Source: Candidatus Aminicenantota bacterium
GTDB taxonomy: Bacteria > Acidobacteriota > Aminicenantia > Aminicenantales > Aminicenantaceae
Reading direction: 5' to 3'
Assembly: GCA_020348385.1 (NCBI GenBank)
Contig: CP070750.1
Coordinates: forward strand, 2,027,886 to 2,091,885
DNA length: 64,000 bases
Shown: positions 38,539 to 47,642 of the stretch, piece after piece
How the letters are laid out: every line of letters begins with the position of its first letter
Position numbering within the stretch: position 1 is the stretch's first letter
Notes under the pieces: generated by a model
What the model was told of the DNA's origin: nothing
The model's input: only the letters and a program-made list of their open reading frames with translations
The model's database searches: none
Made by a program: the position numbers and the translations under genes

Positions 38539-41403
38539 TTGAAAAAACTAATTTCCATTGCAGCTGTTCTCCTTCTTGTTGGTATGGTTGCATCTGCTCA
38601 GGAATTGGGTGCAATAAGAGGAAAGGTTGTGGATGAAGACGGAACTCCTCTTCCCGGAGTTAGTGTGACCTTGACAGGCAGCAAGATCGCGATGATGAGT
38701 AGTGTTACCTCAGAGGCGGGGAATTTCCGGTTCTTGAGTCTTCCGGTTGCCGATGATTACATGCTGAAGCTCGAACTCAGCGGATTCAAGACAGTCACGC
38801 GAGAACAACTCAACGTTTCTTACGGCCGTGATATCTCTTTGAACGTCACAATGGAACAAACAACTTTAGAGGAAGAGATTACAGTCATTGGGCAAACCCC
38901 TGTCATCGATACAAAAAGAACGCAGGTGGGGGTCAATGTCACCGAAGAGATGATCATGAGCCTGCCCACAGCCCGGAATCCATGGGTTATCATGTCATTG
39001 GTACCGGGAATGCTGATCGAGAAAGAGGACGTCGGTGGGAACGAGGCTGGACAGCAGTACGATTATTCCGGTCATGGCAGCCAGGGCCGGGACCAGACCT
39101 GGAATATAGATGGGGCGAATATCACGGATAACTCCGCACTGGGATCCGCTCCGGCTTACTTGAATCTAGCTAGCTACGAGGAGCTCCAGATTAACTATGG
39201 GAACAACGATGTCAAATCGCAGACCGGAGGTGTTCAGCTTAATTTTGTGAGCAAGCGAGGGGGGAACAAGTTCTCAGGGACATTCTATCTGGATGTCGAG
39301 GACGAACGGTGGCAATCGTACAACGGTACGGACGAGTTGGAAGATTTGTATGATCCCTACAATCCCGGGATCCAGCGCGTGTATCTCTATGGAGCCAACT
39401 TCGGGGGACCGATCGTTAGAGACAAAGCTTGGTTTTATGGTTCCTATGGTATCCAGGACCTTCACGCACGGAATATTGATGGCTCGACCGACGACACATG
39501 GCTGGTCTCTGGATACGGAAAACTCAACTTCCAGATCACCCCAAGTACCAGAGCTGAATTGTTCATGGAATATGACAACAAGAACAAATGGAACAGGATT
39601 CCCTGGTTTGCCGAAGCTGCTCAGATGGACGTTACATTGACTTCCTATGCCAAGCAGGATGGACCGGGATATGTCTGGAAGGGTGAGCTGGAACAGATGT
39701 TCGGAAATCTGTACCTGAATGCCAAAGCAATTTATCTGGACATGGCCTTTTACCTGCATCCGCATGAAAGGGCTGAAGGGCAACCCCTGACTCTCCTTTA
39801 TTACCCATCCTTTTATGCCACTGGTGCCGCTGATGATTACGGGACATCGAGAACCAACCTCAATGTGAATTTGACTGGCAACTATTTTGCCGAAGAGATA
39901 CTCGGTGGCGACCACGAGATCAAGTTCGGAGTGGATTATCTGGTATCTACCGTTACAAGCTACGACTATTACGAAGGCAATGCCTACCTGTATTACTATG
40001 GGCCGGATGATTGGTTCCCGACTGGAGAATACTGGGAGGCCAGCATCCAAAGAGACCTTATCTTGAGCGAGTGGTTGCAACGCTACTCCCTGTTTATCCA
40101 AGACACTGCGACCTTCGGAAAATTGACCATAAACCTGGGACTCCGGTACGACACAGAAAAATCAAAGGTGAAGGATGAGATCATTCCCGAAAGCACGCTT
40201 CTTCCCCATTTGCTCCCGGGTTTGAATATAACCGAAATAGATCCCGGTCGAAGTTGGTCAATTCTTTCCCCCCGGCTGAGTTTTATCTATGACATCACTG
40301 GCGATGGCAAGAATGTCTTCAAGCTCAGCCTGGCCCGTTACGGATCTCAGGAAGGCTTCGGTATGGGTCATTTCCTCAATCCAGCGGATTGGGCTGGAAT
40401 CGGTGTATATTGGCAGGATCTCAACGGCGACGGCAATGTGGCCAATGATGAGCTCTTCGGAGAGGATGATAGCGGAAATCTGGCTCAACCCGTGACCGCT
40501 GAAAACAGGCTCTGGAAGTGGGGCGGCATCAACATCGAGAATCCCACAAGCACGGATAATGGAAACAGGATTGATTCTGACTTCAATTCTCCGCTTCTTG
40601 ACGAACTGACAGCCTCCTTCGAAAAAGAGCTTTTCACCGATTTTGCCGCACGTGCTGAATTCTTCTACAAAAAAGCCCATAATGGAATATGGGATAGACC
40701 GATGACGCTCGATGGAACAGTGGAACCTCTCTTCAGCGACGCCAATCCCAACTATGTCGATACAGGAGACGTTGAGCCTGAGACAGGACAACCTATTTAT
40801 GAGCTTCTTGAAGACTACAACTACGAGTACCGCACCAACTACGAGAAGCGACACACCAAATATTTTGCGGGTCAGCTGGTACTGATTAAACGGTTATCCA
40901 ACCGCTGGATGCTGGATGCTTCGGTCACTTATTCGCAGTGGAAACGCTACTACGAAGGCGAGTACACCGATCCTCATAACATCTGGCATTTCGATGAAGG
41001 CGTTGACTCCAACATGAACTCCAGATGGCAGTTCAAGGCCTCGGGCCTGTACCAGTTCCCGTTTGGTATCAATGCCAGCTTTGTGTTCCGTGCAAGGGAA
41101 GGATACGTGATTCAGCCCTATGCGAAAACCTACCGCCCAGGATTAGGGAATAGCACTTTCTACCAGGACTTGCGCGGTGATGAACGCTTGCCGAATTTCT
41201 ACATGCTCGACTTTAGATTGGAAAAAGTCTTTCAGATCGGGGAAAGTTCCAGGGTTGTTGTTTCCATGGATGCATTCAATGCCCTCAACAACAACCATAT
41301 ACTGGACCAGGAAACCTATCTTGAGGATCAAGATAGTTTTGGGAAGGCGATCAAAATCCTGAATCCCCGTGTATTCCGATTCGGCGTAAGGTTCGACTTC
41401 TAA
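38539..41403 (+). CDS. TonB-dependent receptor with carboxypeptidase-regulatory-like N-terminus
   Basis: A 954-residue outer-membrane receptor. The signal peptide (about 1-20) is followed by a CarboxypepD_reg-like domain (about 24-112, GKVVDEDGTPLPGVSVTLTG), a plug (about 120-235, RNPWVIMSLVPG, NYGNNDVKSQTGGVQLN) and a barrel. The C-terminus ends in aromatic Phe (RFGVRFDF), as required for outer-membrane insertion. It probably imports a TonB-energised substrate; which one is unknown. The start is TTG at 38539, with a strong AAGGAGG 5 bp upstream. It is followed by a strong terminator. No SusD-like partner is adjacent. Confidence 0.93.
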   Translation: MKKLISIAAVLLLVGMVASAQELGAIRGKVVDEDGTPLPGVSVTLTGSKIAMMSSVTSEAGNFRFLSLPVADDYMLKLELSGFKTVTREQLNVSYGRDISLNVTMEQTTLEEEITVIGQTPVIDTKRTQVGVNVTEEMIMSLPTARNPWVIMSLVPGMLIEKEDVGGNEAGQQYDYSGHGSQGRDQTWNIDGANITDNSALGSAPAYLNLASYEELQINYGNNDVKSQTGGVQLNFVSKRGGNKFSGTFYLDVEDERWQSYNGTDELEDLYDPYNPGIQRVYLYGANFGGPIVRDKAWFYGSYGIQDLHARNIDGSTDDTWLVSGYGKLNFQITPSTRAELFMEYDNKNKWNRIPWFAEAAQMDVTLTSYAKQDGPGYVWKGELEQMFGNLYLNAKAIYLDMAFYLHPHERAEGQPLTLLYYPSFYATGAADDYGTSRTNLNVNLTGNYFAEEILGGDHEIKFGVDYLVSTVTSYDYYEGNAYLYYYGPDDWFPTGEYWEASIQRDLILSEWLQRYSLFIQDTATFGKLTINLGLRYDTEKSKVKDEIIPESTLLPHLLPGLNITEIDPGRSWSILSPRLSFIYDITGDGKNVFKLSLARYGSQEGFGMGHFLNPADWAGIGVYWQDLNGDGNVANDELFGEDDSGNLAQPVTAENRLWKWGGINIENPTSTDNGNRIDSDFNSPLLDELTASFEKELFTDFAARAEFFYKKAHNGIWDRPMTLDGTVEPLFSDANPNYVDTGDVEPETGQPIYELLEDYNYEYRTNYEKRHTKYFAGQLVLIKRLSNRWMLDASVTYSQWKRYYEGEYTDPHNIWHFDEGVDSNMNSRWQFKASGLYQFPFGINASFVFRAREGYVIQPYAKTYRPGLGNSTFYQDLRGDERLPNFYMLDFRLEKVFQIGESSRVVVSMDAFNALNNNHILDQETYLEDQDSFGKAIKILNPRVFRFGVRFDF

Positions 41404-41421
41404 GCTGAAACTTGCCTAGAA

Positions 41422-41458
41422 AGCCCCTCCTCTTCCCTGGAGGAGGGGCTTTTTTTTT
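41422..41458 (+). terminator. Intrinsic terminator of the TonB-dependent receptor gene
   Basis: An 11-bp stem (AGCCCCTCCTC with GAGGAGGGGCT), a 7-nt loop and a run of T residues, starting 18 bp after the stop codon. Confidence 0.93.
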
Positions 41459-41494
41459 CGCTCACCGGGTGCTAGAATAAAAAGGGAGACATGG

Positions 41495-42418
41495 ATGAAA
41501 AAAATCTCTATTTTATGGTTGGCATTGCTTGTTTTGATGGCCCAGACCTTTGTCTATAGCCAAGGTTATAAAGGAAAGGGGAAAGTCAAGGGGATTGTCA
41601 CAGACCAAGACGCGAATCCGATCGAGGGAGTCACGATCAAGCTTTATTCCCAAAGAGCAGCCTCTGGTTTTGAGGTGAAAACAGACAAAAAAGGAAAATG
41701 GAAAGCCTTTTATATAAGAGGCGGGCCTTATGATATTGATTTTGAAAAACCCGGCTTTATGCCGAAAAAAATAAGCGCCAACATCAACGAATTCGGGAAA
41801 AATGCCGATATTGAAGTGACGCTACAAAAAACGGAAGGGTTGGTTGGGACGGATGACTTGAAAGTGACATTGAAAAAGGGAAATGATCTTTTTAACCAAG
41901 ATAAATATGAGGAAGCTATCCAGACTTACCAGACAATCATCGAAAAAACTCCAGAAACCTTCATTCTTTACAGGAACATCGGCAATTGTTACTTCCAGAT
42001 GGAAAAGTATGAGATGGCAGAGGAATTTTATAGGAAAGTTCTGGAAAAAGAGCCGGACGACACAGAGTCCATTTTGGGAATTGGCAACACTTATGCCAAC
42101 CGCGGGCAGGGTGAAAAAGCATTGGAATGGTACAACAAGATCAAATTTGAAAAGATTTCCGACCCGATGGTTCTGTACAATATCGGATCCAATTTTTATA
42201 CCCAAGGACAACATCAGGAAGCTCTCAAGTACTACCGGAAAGCCGTTAAACTTAAGGGTGACTTTCTGGATGCCCTCTACCAATTGGGTTTGGTCAATTT
42301 GACTTTGGAGAACAACCAGGAGGCGATCGATGTCTTCCAGGAGTATTTAAAGTACGACCTAGAGTCGGTGAGGGCAGACCAAGTCCGGAATTTTATCGAG
42401 TTCCTGAAGAAAAAATAA
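41495..42418 (+). CDS. Exported carboxypeptidase-regulatory-like / TPR protein
   Basis: A 307-residue exported protein: signal about 1-22, beta domain about 28-110 (VKGIVTDQDANPIEGVTIKLYS), TPR repeats about 125-305 (at least five, e.g. AIQTYQTIIEKTPE, AEEFYRKVLEKEPDD, ALKYYRKAVKLKG). The beta domain resembles the N-terminus of the receptor upstream. The extended -10 TGCTAGAAT (41470-41478) and GGGAG (41484-41488) precede the ATG. It heads the 41495-52195 gene run, followed by the first sulfatase-like gene after 26 bp. The function is unknown; an adapter for envelope proteins is likely. Confidence 0.85.
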   Translation: MKKISILWLALLVLMAQTFVYSQGYKGKGKVKGIVTDQDANPIEGVTIKLYSQRAASGFEVKTDKKGKWKAFYIRGGPYDIDFEKPGFMPKKISANINEFGKNADIEVTLQKTEGLVGTDDLKVTLKKGNDLFNQDKYEEAIQTYQTIIEKTPETFILYRNIGNCYFQMEKYEMAEEFYRKVLEKEPDDTESILGIGNTYANRGQGEKALEWYNKIKFEKISDPMVLYNIGSNFYTQGQHQEALKYYRKAVKLKGDFLDALYQLGLVNLTLENNQEAIDVFQEYLKYDLESVRADQVRNFIEFLKKK

Positions 42419-42444
42419 GACGATTCAGTCACGGGCACGGAACG

Positions 42445-44586
42445 ATGAAACATTTTAAAAAGATTTTCCTCCTTTTTCTTTTGATACAGATCCTCAGAAC
42501 CGCGTTTTTTTCTGTAGTCGCAGAGGCCAGTCCTAAAAAAAATCCATTGAATGTTTTGCTAATCACCATCGATACTCTGAGGCCGGATAGGTTGAGCTGC
42601 TACAGCGAAAAGCACGTCCATACGCCGAATATCGATAGTTTGGCCGACAGAGGCACTCTATTTCTCAAGGCCTTTGCCCATACCCCTACAACCCTTCCTT
42701 CGCATACCAACATACTTTTGGGGACGACACCCATTCATCATGGGGTACACGATAATCAGAACTTTATCGTGAGGGAAGAATTTATGACTCTGGCAGAATA
42801 TCTGAAAGGTAACGGGTATGCCACTGGGGCCGTTGTCGGGGCCTTCCCCTTGGATTCTCGGTTTGGCCTCACCCAGGGGTTCGATCTCTATGATGACAAT
42901 TACGGCAGCAAAAACTACCAGGAATTTTCCTATGTGGAAAGACCGGCTGAGGTTGTTGTGAAAAACTCTATCGCGTGGATCGCGGAACAGAGTAGCCCCT
43001 GGTTTTTATGGGCCCATTGTTTTGATCCTCACCAACAGTACAATCCTCCCGAGCCTTTCATGACCCGATATAAAGAGAGCCCGTACAACGGGGAAGTGGC
43101 CTACGTCGATCATGAGCTGGGAAAGCTCTTAACTTATCTGATGAAAAATCGGCTGGTGGAAAACACGCTTATTGTCTTCACCGGAGATCATGGAGAATCT
43201 CTGGGGCAACATGGTGAGTCCACCCATGGATACTTTGCCTATAATAGCACCATTTGGATACCTTTAATCATTATTTCTCCCGGGATGAAATCCGTCATCG
43301 TCGATCAAAATGTATGTCATGTGGATATTTTTCCGACGGTTTGTGATGTTTTAGGTTTGGAAAAACCTGATTTTCTCCAAGGTATTTCTCTTGCACCTGT
43401 TCTCAAAGGAAAAAGGGATAACAGACTATCATCAAGGGCCATCTATTTTGAATCCCTCTATCCCTTTTACAGTCGGGGCTGGGCTCCGTTGAGCGGGATT
43501 ATCCAAAAAAATACCAAATACATTAATTCACCCATCCCGGAGTTTTACGACCTCAAAGAAGATTTTGATGAAGTAAAGAATTTAGCCGAACAAGAAAAGT
43601 TGGATGCCTACCAATCGGACCTGGAAAAGTTGATAGAAGCGCAGTCGTACTCAGGAAAAACATCGGCAAGCCAAAAAATAGACCGGGAAGCCTTGGAAAA
43701 GCTCAGGAGTCTAGGATACATTTCCAGTCCCCAGACAGGCAAAAAATCTGAATTTGCGACCGAAGATGATCTGAAAGTTCTTCTCCCCTACCAAAACAGG
43801 CTTCAAAAGGCGATGGGCGCCTTTCACTCGGGGAGAGTTGACGAAGGGATTGCCATACTGGAGAAGATCATCCAAGAGAGAAAAGATTTTGACCAGGCTT
43901 ACGCTTACCTGGCGACTCTGCTGAAAGTGAAGAAGGATTACAAAGGGGCGGTCGAAATTCTTAGAGAGGGGTACAAAAACTGCCCTACGAGCTATAAGGT
44001 TATCACAACCTTTGGCATATTTCTCACCGAAGTGCGTGAATACGACGCCGCCATCCATATACTCCAAGAAGGACTCAAACTCATAGATTATGATCCGGAT
44101 ATATGGAACTATCTGGGAGTAGCCTACTGGAGAAAAGGGGAGCTGGATCACGCACTCGAAGCTTTTCATGAGAGCTTGGAATTGGACATCAACTATTCCA
44201 TCGCCTTAAACAACACAGGCTCTGTTTATCTTTCCAGGTTTCTCAAAACCAAGGACCAGGGAGATCTCCAGAACGCCATTACAAATTTTCAGAAGGCCAT
44301 CGGTTTGGATCCCGGATACGCGTCTGCTTATAATGGTTTAGGTGCAGCTTACAGCCGAGCTGGCAATGTGGAAGGCGCGATTGTTTCTTGGAAAAAAGCC
44401 GTGGAGATAAATCCGGATTTAGGATTTGCCCTGTATAATCTGGGTCTTGCCTTTCTCCGAAAAGGAGATAAAGAGAAGGCTCTAGATTATTTGAGCAGAT
44501 ACAAACAAAAGGAATACCAACGTCTGTCCCCAAAAGAAAAGGAAAAACTCGACGCTTTGATCCAAAGTTGTCGGCAGCGGCAATGA
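42445..44586 (+). CDS. Sulfatase-like alkaline phosphatase superfamily protein with TPR tail, 1
   Basis: A 713-residue protein. N-terminal signal or anchor (about 5-25), catalytic domain at about 35-400, TPR at about 440-700. Metal sites are TIDTLRPD (Asp43) and FTGDHGESLGQHGE. In sulfatases the Cys/Ser-x-Pro-x-Arg residue becomes formylglycine. Here the equivalent is Thr83-Leu-Pro-Ser-His, so neither Cys nor Ser is present and the Arg is His. Thr is the nucleophile in phosphoethanolamine transferases, so a phospho-transferase or phosphodiesterase is more likely. It overlaps the next gene by ATGA, and copies 2 and 3 share the change. Confidence 0.87.
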   Translation: MKHFKKIFLLFLLIQILRTAFFSVVAEASPKKNPLNVLLITIDTLRPDRLSCYSEKHVHTPNIDSLADRGTLFLKAFAHTPTTLPSHTNILLGTTPIHHGVHDNQNFIVREEFMTLAEYLKGNGYATGAVVGAFPLDSRFGLTQGFDLYDDNYGSKNYQEFSYVERPAEVVVKNSIAWIAEQSSPWFLWAHCFDPHQQYNPPEPFMTRYKESPYNGEVAYVDHELGKLLTYLMKNRLVENTLIVFTGDHGESLGQHGESTHGYFAYNSTIWIPLIIISPGMKSVIVDQNVCHVDIFPTVCDVLGLEKPDFLQGISLAPVLKGKRDNRLSSRAIYFESLYPFYSRGWAPLSGIIQKNTKYINSPIPEFYDLKEDFDEVKNLAEQEKLDAYQSDLEKLIEAQSYSGKTSASQKIDREALEKLRSLGYISSPQTGKKSEFATEDDLKVLLPYQNRLQKAMGAFHSGRVDEGIAILEKIIQERKDFDQAYAYLATLLKVKKDYKGAVEILREGYKNCPTSYKVITTFGIFLTEVREYDAAIHILQEGLKLIDYDPDIWNYLGVAYWRKGELDHALEAFHESLELDINYSIALNNTGSVYLSRFLKTKDQGDLQNAITNFQKAIGLDPGYASAYNGLGAAYSRAGNVEGAIVSWKKAVEINPDLGFALYNLGLAFLRKGDKEKALDYLSRYKQKEYQRLSPKEKEKLDALIQSCRQRQ

Positions 44587-46724
44587 TCAAAAAAATACCC
44601 ATCATCACGCCTCTATCTATTTGTTTCGTTTTGATTCTGTTTTTATCTGTTTCTATCGGCTATTCCAGGCTGAACAAAAATGAGACACGTTTGAATATCC
44701 TGCTCATCACGATTGACACGTTGAGGGCAGACCGGGTGGGCTGCTACAGCAAAGAAAACCTTCAAACTCCTAACATGGACGCTATCGCTGAGCAAGGGGT
44801 CGTTTTTAAGAGAGCGTTCACCCATAATCCCACCACATTACCAGCTCATGCCAATATGCTTTTGGGCTTGACCCCTCTGTATCACGGCGTGCGGGAAAAC
44901 ACAAATTTTGTGGTCCGGCAGGAGTTTTTGACGTTGGCCGAATATCTTAAGAGCGCTGGCTATGCCACAGGTGCGTTTATCGGTGGATTCCCTCTGCATT
45001 CCAGATTCGGTTTGGCCCAAGGCTTTGGAGTTTACGATGAAAATTACGAAGCTGTCGAATTCATCAAATTTTCCGCGGGAGAACGGAAGGCTGAAGCGGT
45101 GATCAATCCGGCCTTGGGCTGGCTCGATAAACAGGATACACCCTGGTTTCTGTGGATCCACTGTTATGATCCTCATGATCCCTACGATCCTCCGGAACCA
45201 TTCATGGCTCGGTATCGGGAGAGCCTGTATGACGGGGAAGTGGCCTATGTCGATTTTGAATTGGGGAAAGTCTTAGCCTACTTGGCTAAAAATAATCTTT
45301 TTGATCAAACATTGATTGTGTTTACAGGAGATCACGGTGAATCACTGGGGCAGCATGGTGAAGTAACTCATGGGTATTTAGCGTACAACACAACGATGTG
45401 GATTCCTCTCATCATAGCAGCTCCGGATTTCAATCCAAGGCAGGTAGACCAGCTTGTTTGCCATGTCGATATTTTCCCGACTATTTGCGATATATGCGGT
45501 CTGAAAAAACCCTCGTTTCTCCAGGGGATTTCACTCCTTCCTGGGATGAAAGGTAAAAGACTGCCCAAGCGGACGATTTACTTTGAATCTCTTTATCCCT
45601 ATTACAGCCGGGGATGGGCGCCGATAAACGGGTTTATCAACGGGAAGGAGAAGTATATTCAATCTCCGATTCCCGAGCTTTTTGATTTGGAAGAAGATTT
45701 TGTCGAACTCAACAATCTAGCAAAGAATCAAAATTTGGAGAAGCAAAGAAAAAAACTCGAGCAAATCATGAAGGATAGATCCCATCCCACAAGCGAAAAA
45801 GCAAGACAACGAATTGATCGTGAATCCCTGGAGAGATTGAGAAGTCTTGGTTATATTTCCAACCCTCAATCGGTAAATAAGAAAAATTTCGGGCCCGGGG
45901 ATGATGTTAAATCTCTTCTGCCGTTCCACAATAAAGCCACCCAAGCATGGGAGTTTTTTTTGGATGGCAAAGTTCGTGATGGCATGGACCTCGTGAAGGA
46001 AGTTATCACAGAGAGGGAAGATATCGACATCGCCTACACCAATCTTGCTAGGATGTATAAAGAACAGGGGAAACTGAAGGACGCCCTTTCGGTTTTGAAA
46101 ACCGGGATGGAAAAACTGCCTTCCAATTATGGCGTCATCGTTACCTATGTCAATTTTTTGAACATCGCCGGTCAGTATGAAGATATTATAGAAGTGTTGA
46201 GCGATAGGTGGCTGCCGCAGATGGAACATGATCCGGAAATATGGAACTATCTCGGGTTGGCTTACTCGAACACTGGGGATTTTGAGAATGCTTTGCATGC
46301 TTTGGAACAGGCTTTGTCCATAGACGATAAATTTGCCCTTGCTTTCAAGAATATAGGGAATATTCATCTTTCCCAGTTCCAAAAGTCCAAAAGTAAGGAT
46401 AGCCTTCAAAAAGCCATTCAGAATTATGAACGAGCTGTGGAGCTGGAACCTGATTATGGAGCGGCTTTTAACAGCCTAGGAGTATCCTATAAGGAATCAG
46501 GGCGGACGGATGCGGCCATTCGTTGTTGGGAAAAAGCCTTTGAGCTGAGGCCCGATGTCGGATATCCTCTCCTCAATTTGGGTTTGGCTTATATGGAAAA
46601 GGGAAACAATGCCAAAGCCCTTGAGTATTTCGAAGAGTACAAAAAAAGATTCTATCATTCCCTTCCTTCCCGAGATAAGGAAAAGGTCGATTCGTTTATT
46701 CAAAGGTGCAAAAAGGGATCATGA
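44583..46724 (+). CDS. Sulfatase-like alkaline phosphatase superfamily protein with TPR tail, 2
   Basis: A 713-residue paralogue of the preceding protein, with the same signal, catalytic and TPR layout. The nucleophile position is Thr85-Leu-Pro-Ala-His, and the metal motifs are TIDTLRAD and FTGDHGESLGQHGE. The ATG at 44583 shares its last bases with the stop of gene 1 (ATGA), which shows translational coupling; a TTG 15 bp earlier is dismissed. The C-terminal TPRs (for example AIQNYERAVELEPDYGAAFNSLG) suggest a bound partner. The stop of this gene overlaps the start of short GWxTD copy B. Confidence 0.87.
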   Translation: MIKKIPIITPLSICFVLILFLSVSIGYSRLNKNETRLNILLITIDTLRADRVGCYSKENLQTPNMDAIAEQGVVFKRAFTHNPTTLPAHANMLLGLTPLYHGVRENTNFVVRQEFLTLAEYLKSAGYATGAFIGGFPLHSRFGLAQGFGVYDENYEAVEFIKFSAGERKAEAVINPALGWLDKQDTPWFLWIHCYDPHDPYDPPEPFMARYRESLYDGEVAYVDFELGKVLAYLAKNNLFDQTLIVFTGDHGESLGQHGEVTHGYLAYNTTMWIPLIIAAPDFNPRQVDQLVCHVDIFPTICDICGLKKPSFLQGISLLPGMKGKRLPKRTIYFESLYPYYSRGWAPINGFINGKEKYIQSPIPELFDLEEDFVELNNLAKNQNLEKQRKKLEQIMKDRSHPTSEKARQRIDRESLERLRSLGYISNPQSVNKKNFGPGDDVKSLLPFHNKATQAWEFFLDGKVRDGMDLVKEVITEREDIDIAYTNLARMYKEQGKLKDALSVLKTGMEKLPSNYGVIVTYVNFLNIAGQYEDIIEVLSDRWLPQMEHDPEIWNYLGLAYSNTGDFENALHALEQALSIDDKFALAFKNIGNIHLSQFQKSKSKDSLQKAIQNYERAVELEPDYGAAFNSLGVSYKESGRTDAAIRCWEKAFELRPDVGYPLLNLGLAYMEKGNNAKALEYFEEYKKRFYHSLPSRDKEKVDSFIQRCKKGS

Positions 46725-47638
46725 AACCGAAAGTCAATTGCCAAATGGCCGCTCTTGGGGTCGTGATTCTGGTCTTGTTTTCGACATGCTGTGGACCAAG
46801 AGGACGGGTGGACCTGGATCCGGCGAGCAAGGATTTTTACGAGTATGCCCGATTGATCATGACCAAACCGGAAAAGGATATTTTCCTGATGCTACCGGAC
46901 AAAAAATCCAGAGAGGAATTCATTGAAGATTTTTGGGCCAAACGGGATCCTGACGCATTCACCGATGAAAATGAATTCAAACAGGAATTTTACGCCCGGA
47001 TAGAATATGTGAATAAGCGTTTTATCGAGGGGATCCCGGGATGGAAGACGGATAGAGGTCGGATTTATATTTATTTGGGTCCTCCGGATAAAATCGAACA
47101 GCGCCCTTTTATCAATGATCCCAATGTCAAAGGACTGATCTGGTGGGGCTACTACAAATACCGTTTGGGAGTGGAATTCATCGATAAAAACGGAGATGGA
47201 CGGTATTCCCTCGGACGCCAATTAGGAGCAGGAGGGGGCCTGTTGGATGTGATTGAAAAAGCTAAGTTTGGGCAGATCTTTGATAATACGGGAGATATCG
47301 GAACGGTCTTTTCCAAATTCAGGATGGATTACGACCGTACGGCAAGAGAGATCATCGTTAGGATCCCGATAGAGTCTCTGTCTTTCGAATCCGCAGAAAA
47401 CAAACTCTTGGCGGTTTTTGATTTTGAATTCTTCATCTACGCAAGAAAAGGCACAGAAAATACCCGTTTTAAAAGGCAAAGGACCTACGAAACGACGGAA
47501 AAAGAAGTCTTGGAGTTGGATGAGATTATCTTGACATTTCCGCATGATCTGAAGCCCGGGGAGTATTATTTCGATGTGGTGGTCATCATCAAACCAAAAA
47601 TCGGAAAAGTCAGAAAAATTTTCAAGATAAAGGTTTAA
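46721..47638 (+). CDS. Short GWxTD domain lipoprotein, copy B
   Basis: A 305-residue paralogue of the copy A lipoprotein (35156-36091). GWKTD is at 107-111 and EEFIEDFWAKRDP is conserved. The signal ends in a weak lipobox (FSTC, Cys23 or Cys24), so lipid attachment is likely but less certain. The beta-rich C-terminus ends in LKPGEYYFDVVV and KIFKIKV. The start ATG overlaps the stop of the preceding sulfatase-like gene (ATGA); a longer start at 46706 is unnecessary. The long GWxTD gene follows after 4 bp. Function unknown. Confidence 0.86.
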   Translation: MKPKVNCQMAALGVVILVLFSTCCGPRGRVDLDPASKDFYEYARLIMTKPEKDIFLMLPDKKSREEFIEDFWAKRDPDAFTDENEFKQEFYARIEYVNKRFIEGIPGWKTDRGRIYIYLGPPDKIEQRPFINDPNVKGLIWWGYYKYRLGVEFIDKNGDGRYSLGRQLGAGGGLLDVIEKAKFGQIFDNTGDIGTVFSKFRMDYDRTAREIIVRIPIESLSFESAENKLLAVFDFEFFIYARKGTENTRFKRQRTYETTEKEVLELDEIILTFPHDLKPGEYYFDVVVIIKPKIGKVRKIFKIKV

Positions 47639-47642
47639 GAAT

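Noticed and set aside
39274..40101. 275-codon open frame antisense to the TonB-dependent receptor
   Set aside because: The plus strand encodes a well-conserved receptor barrel throughout; the antisense frame has no recognisable domain.
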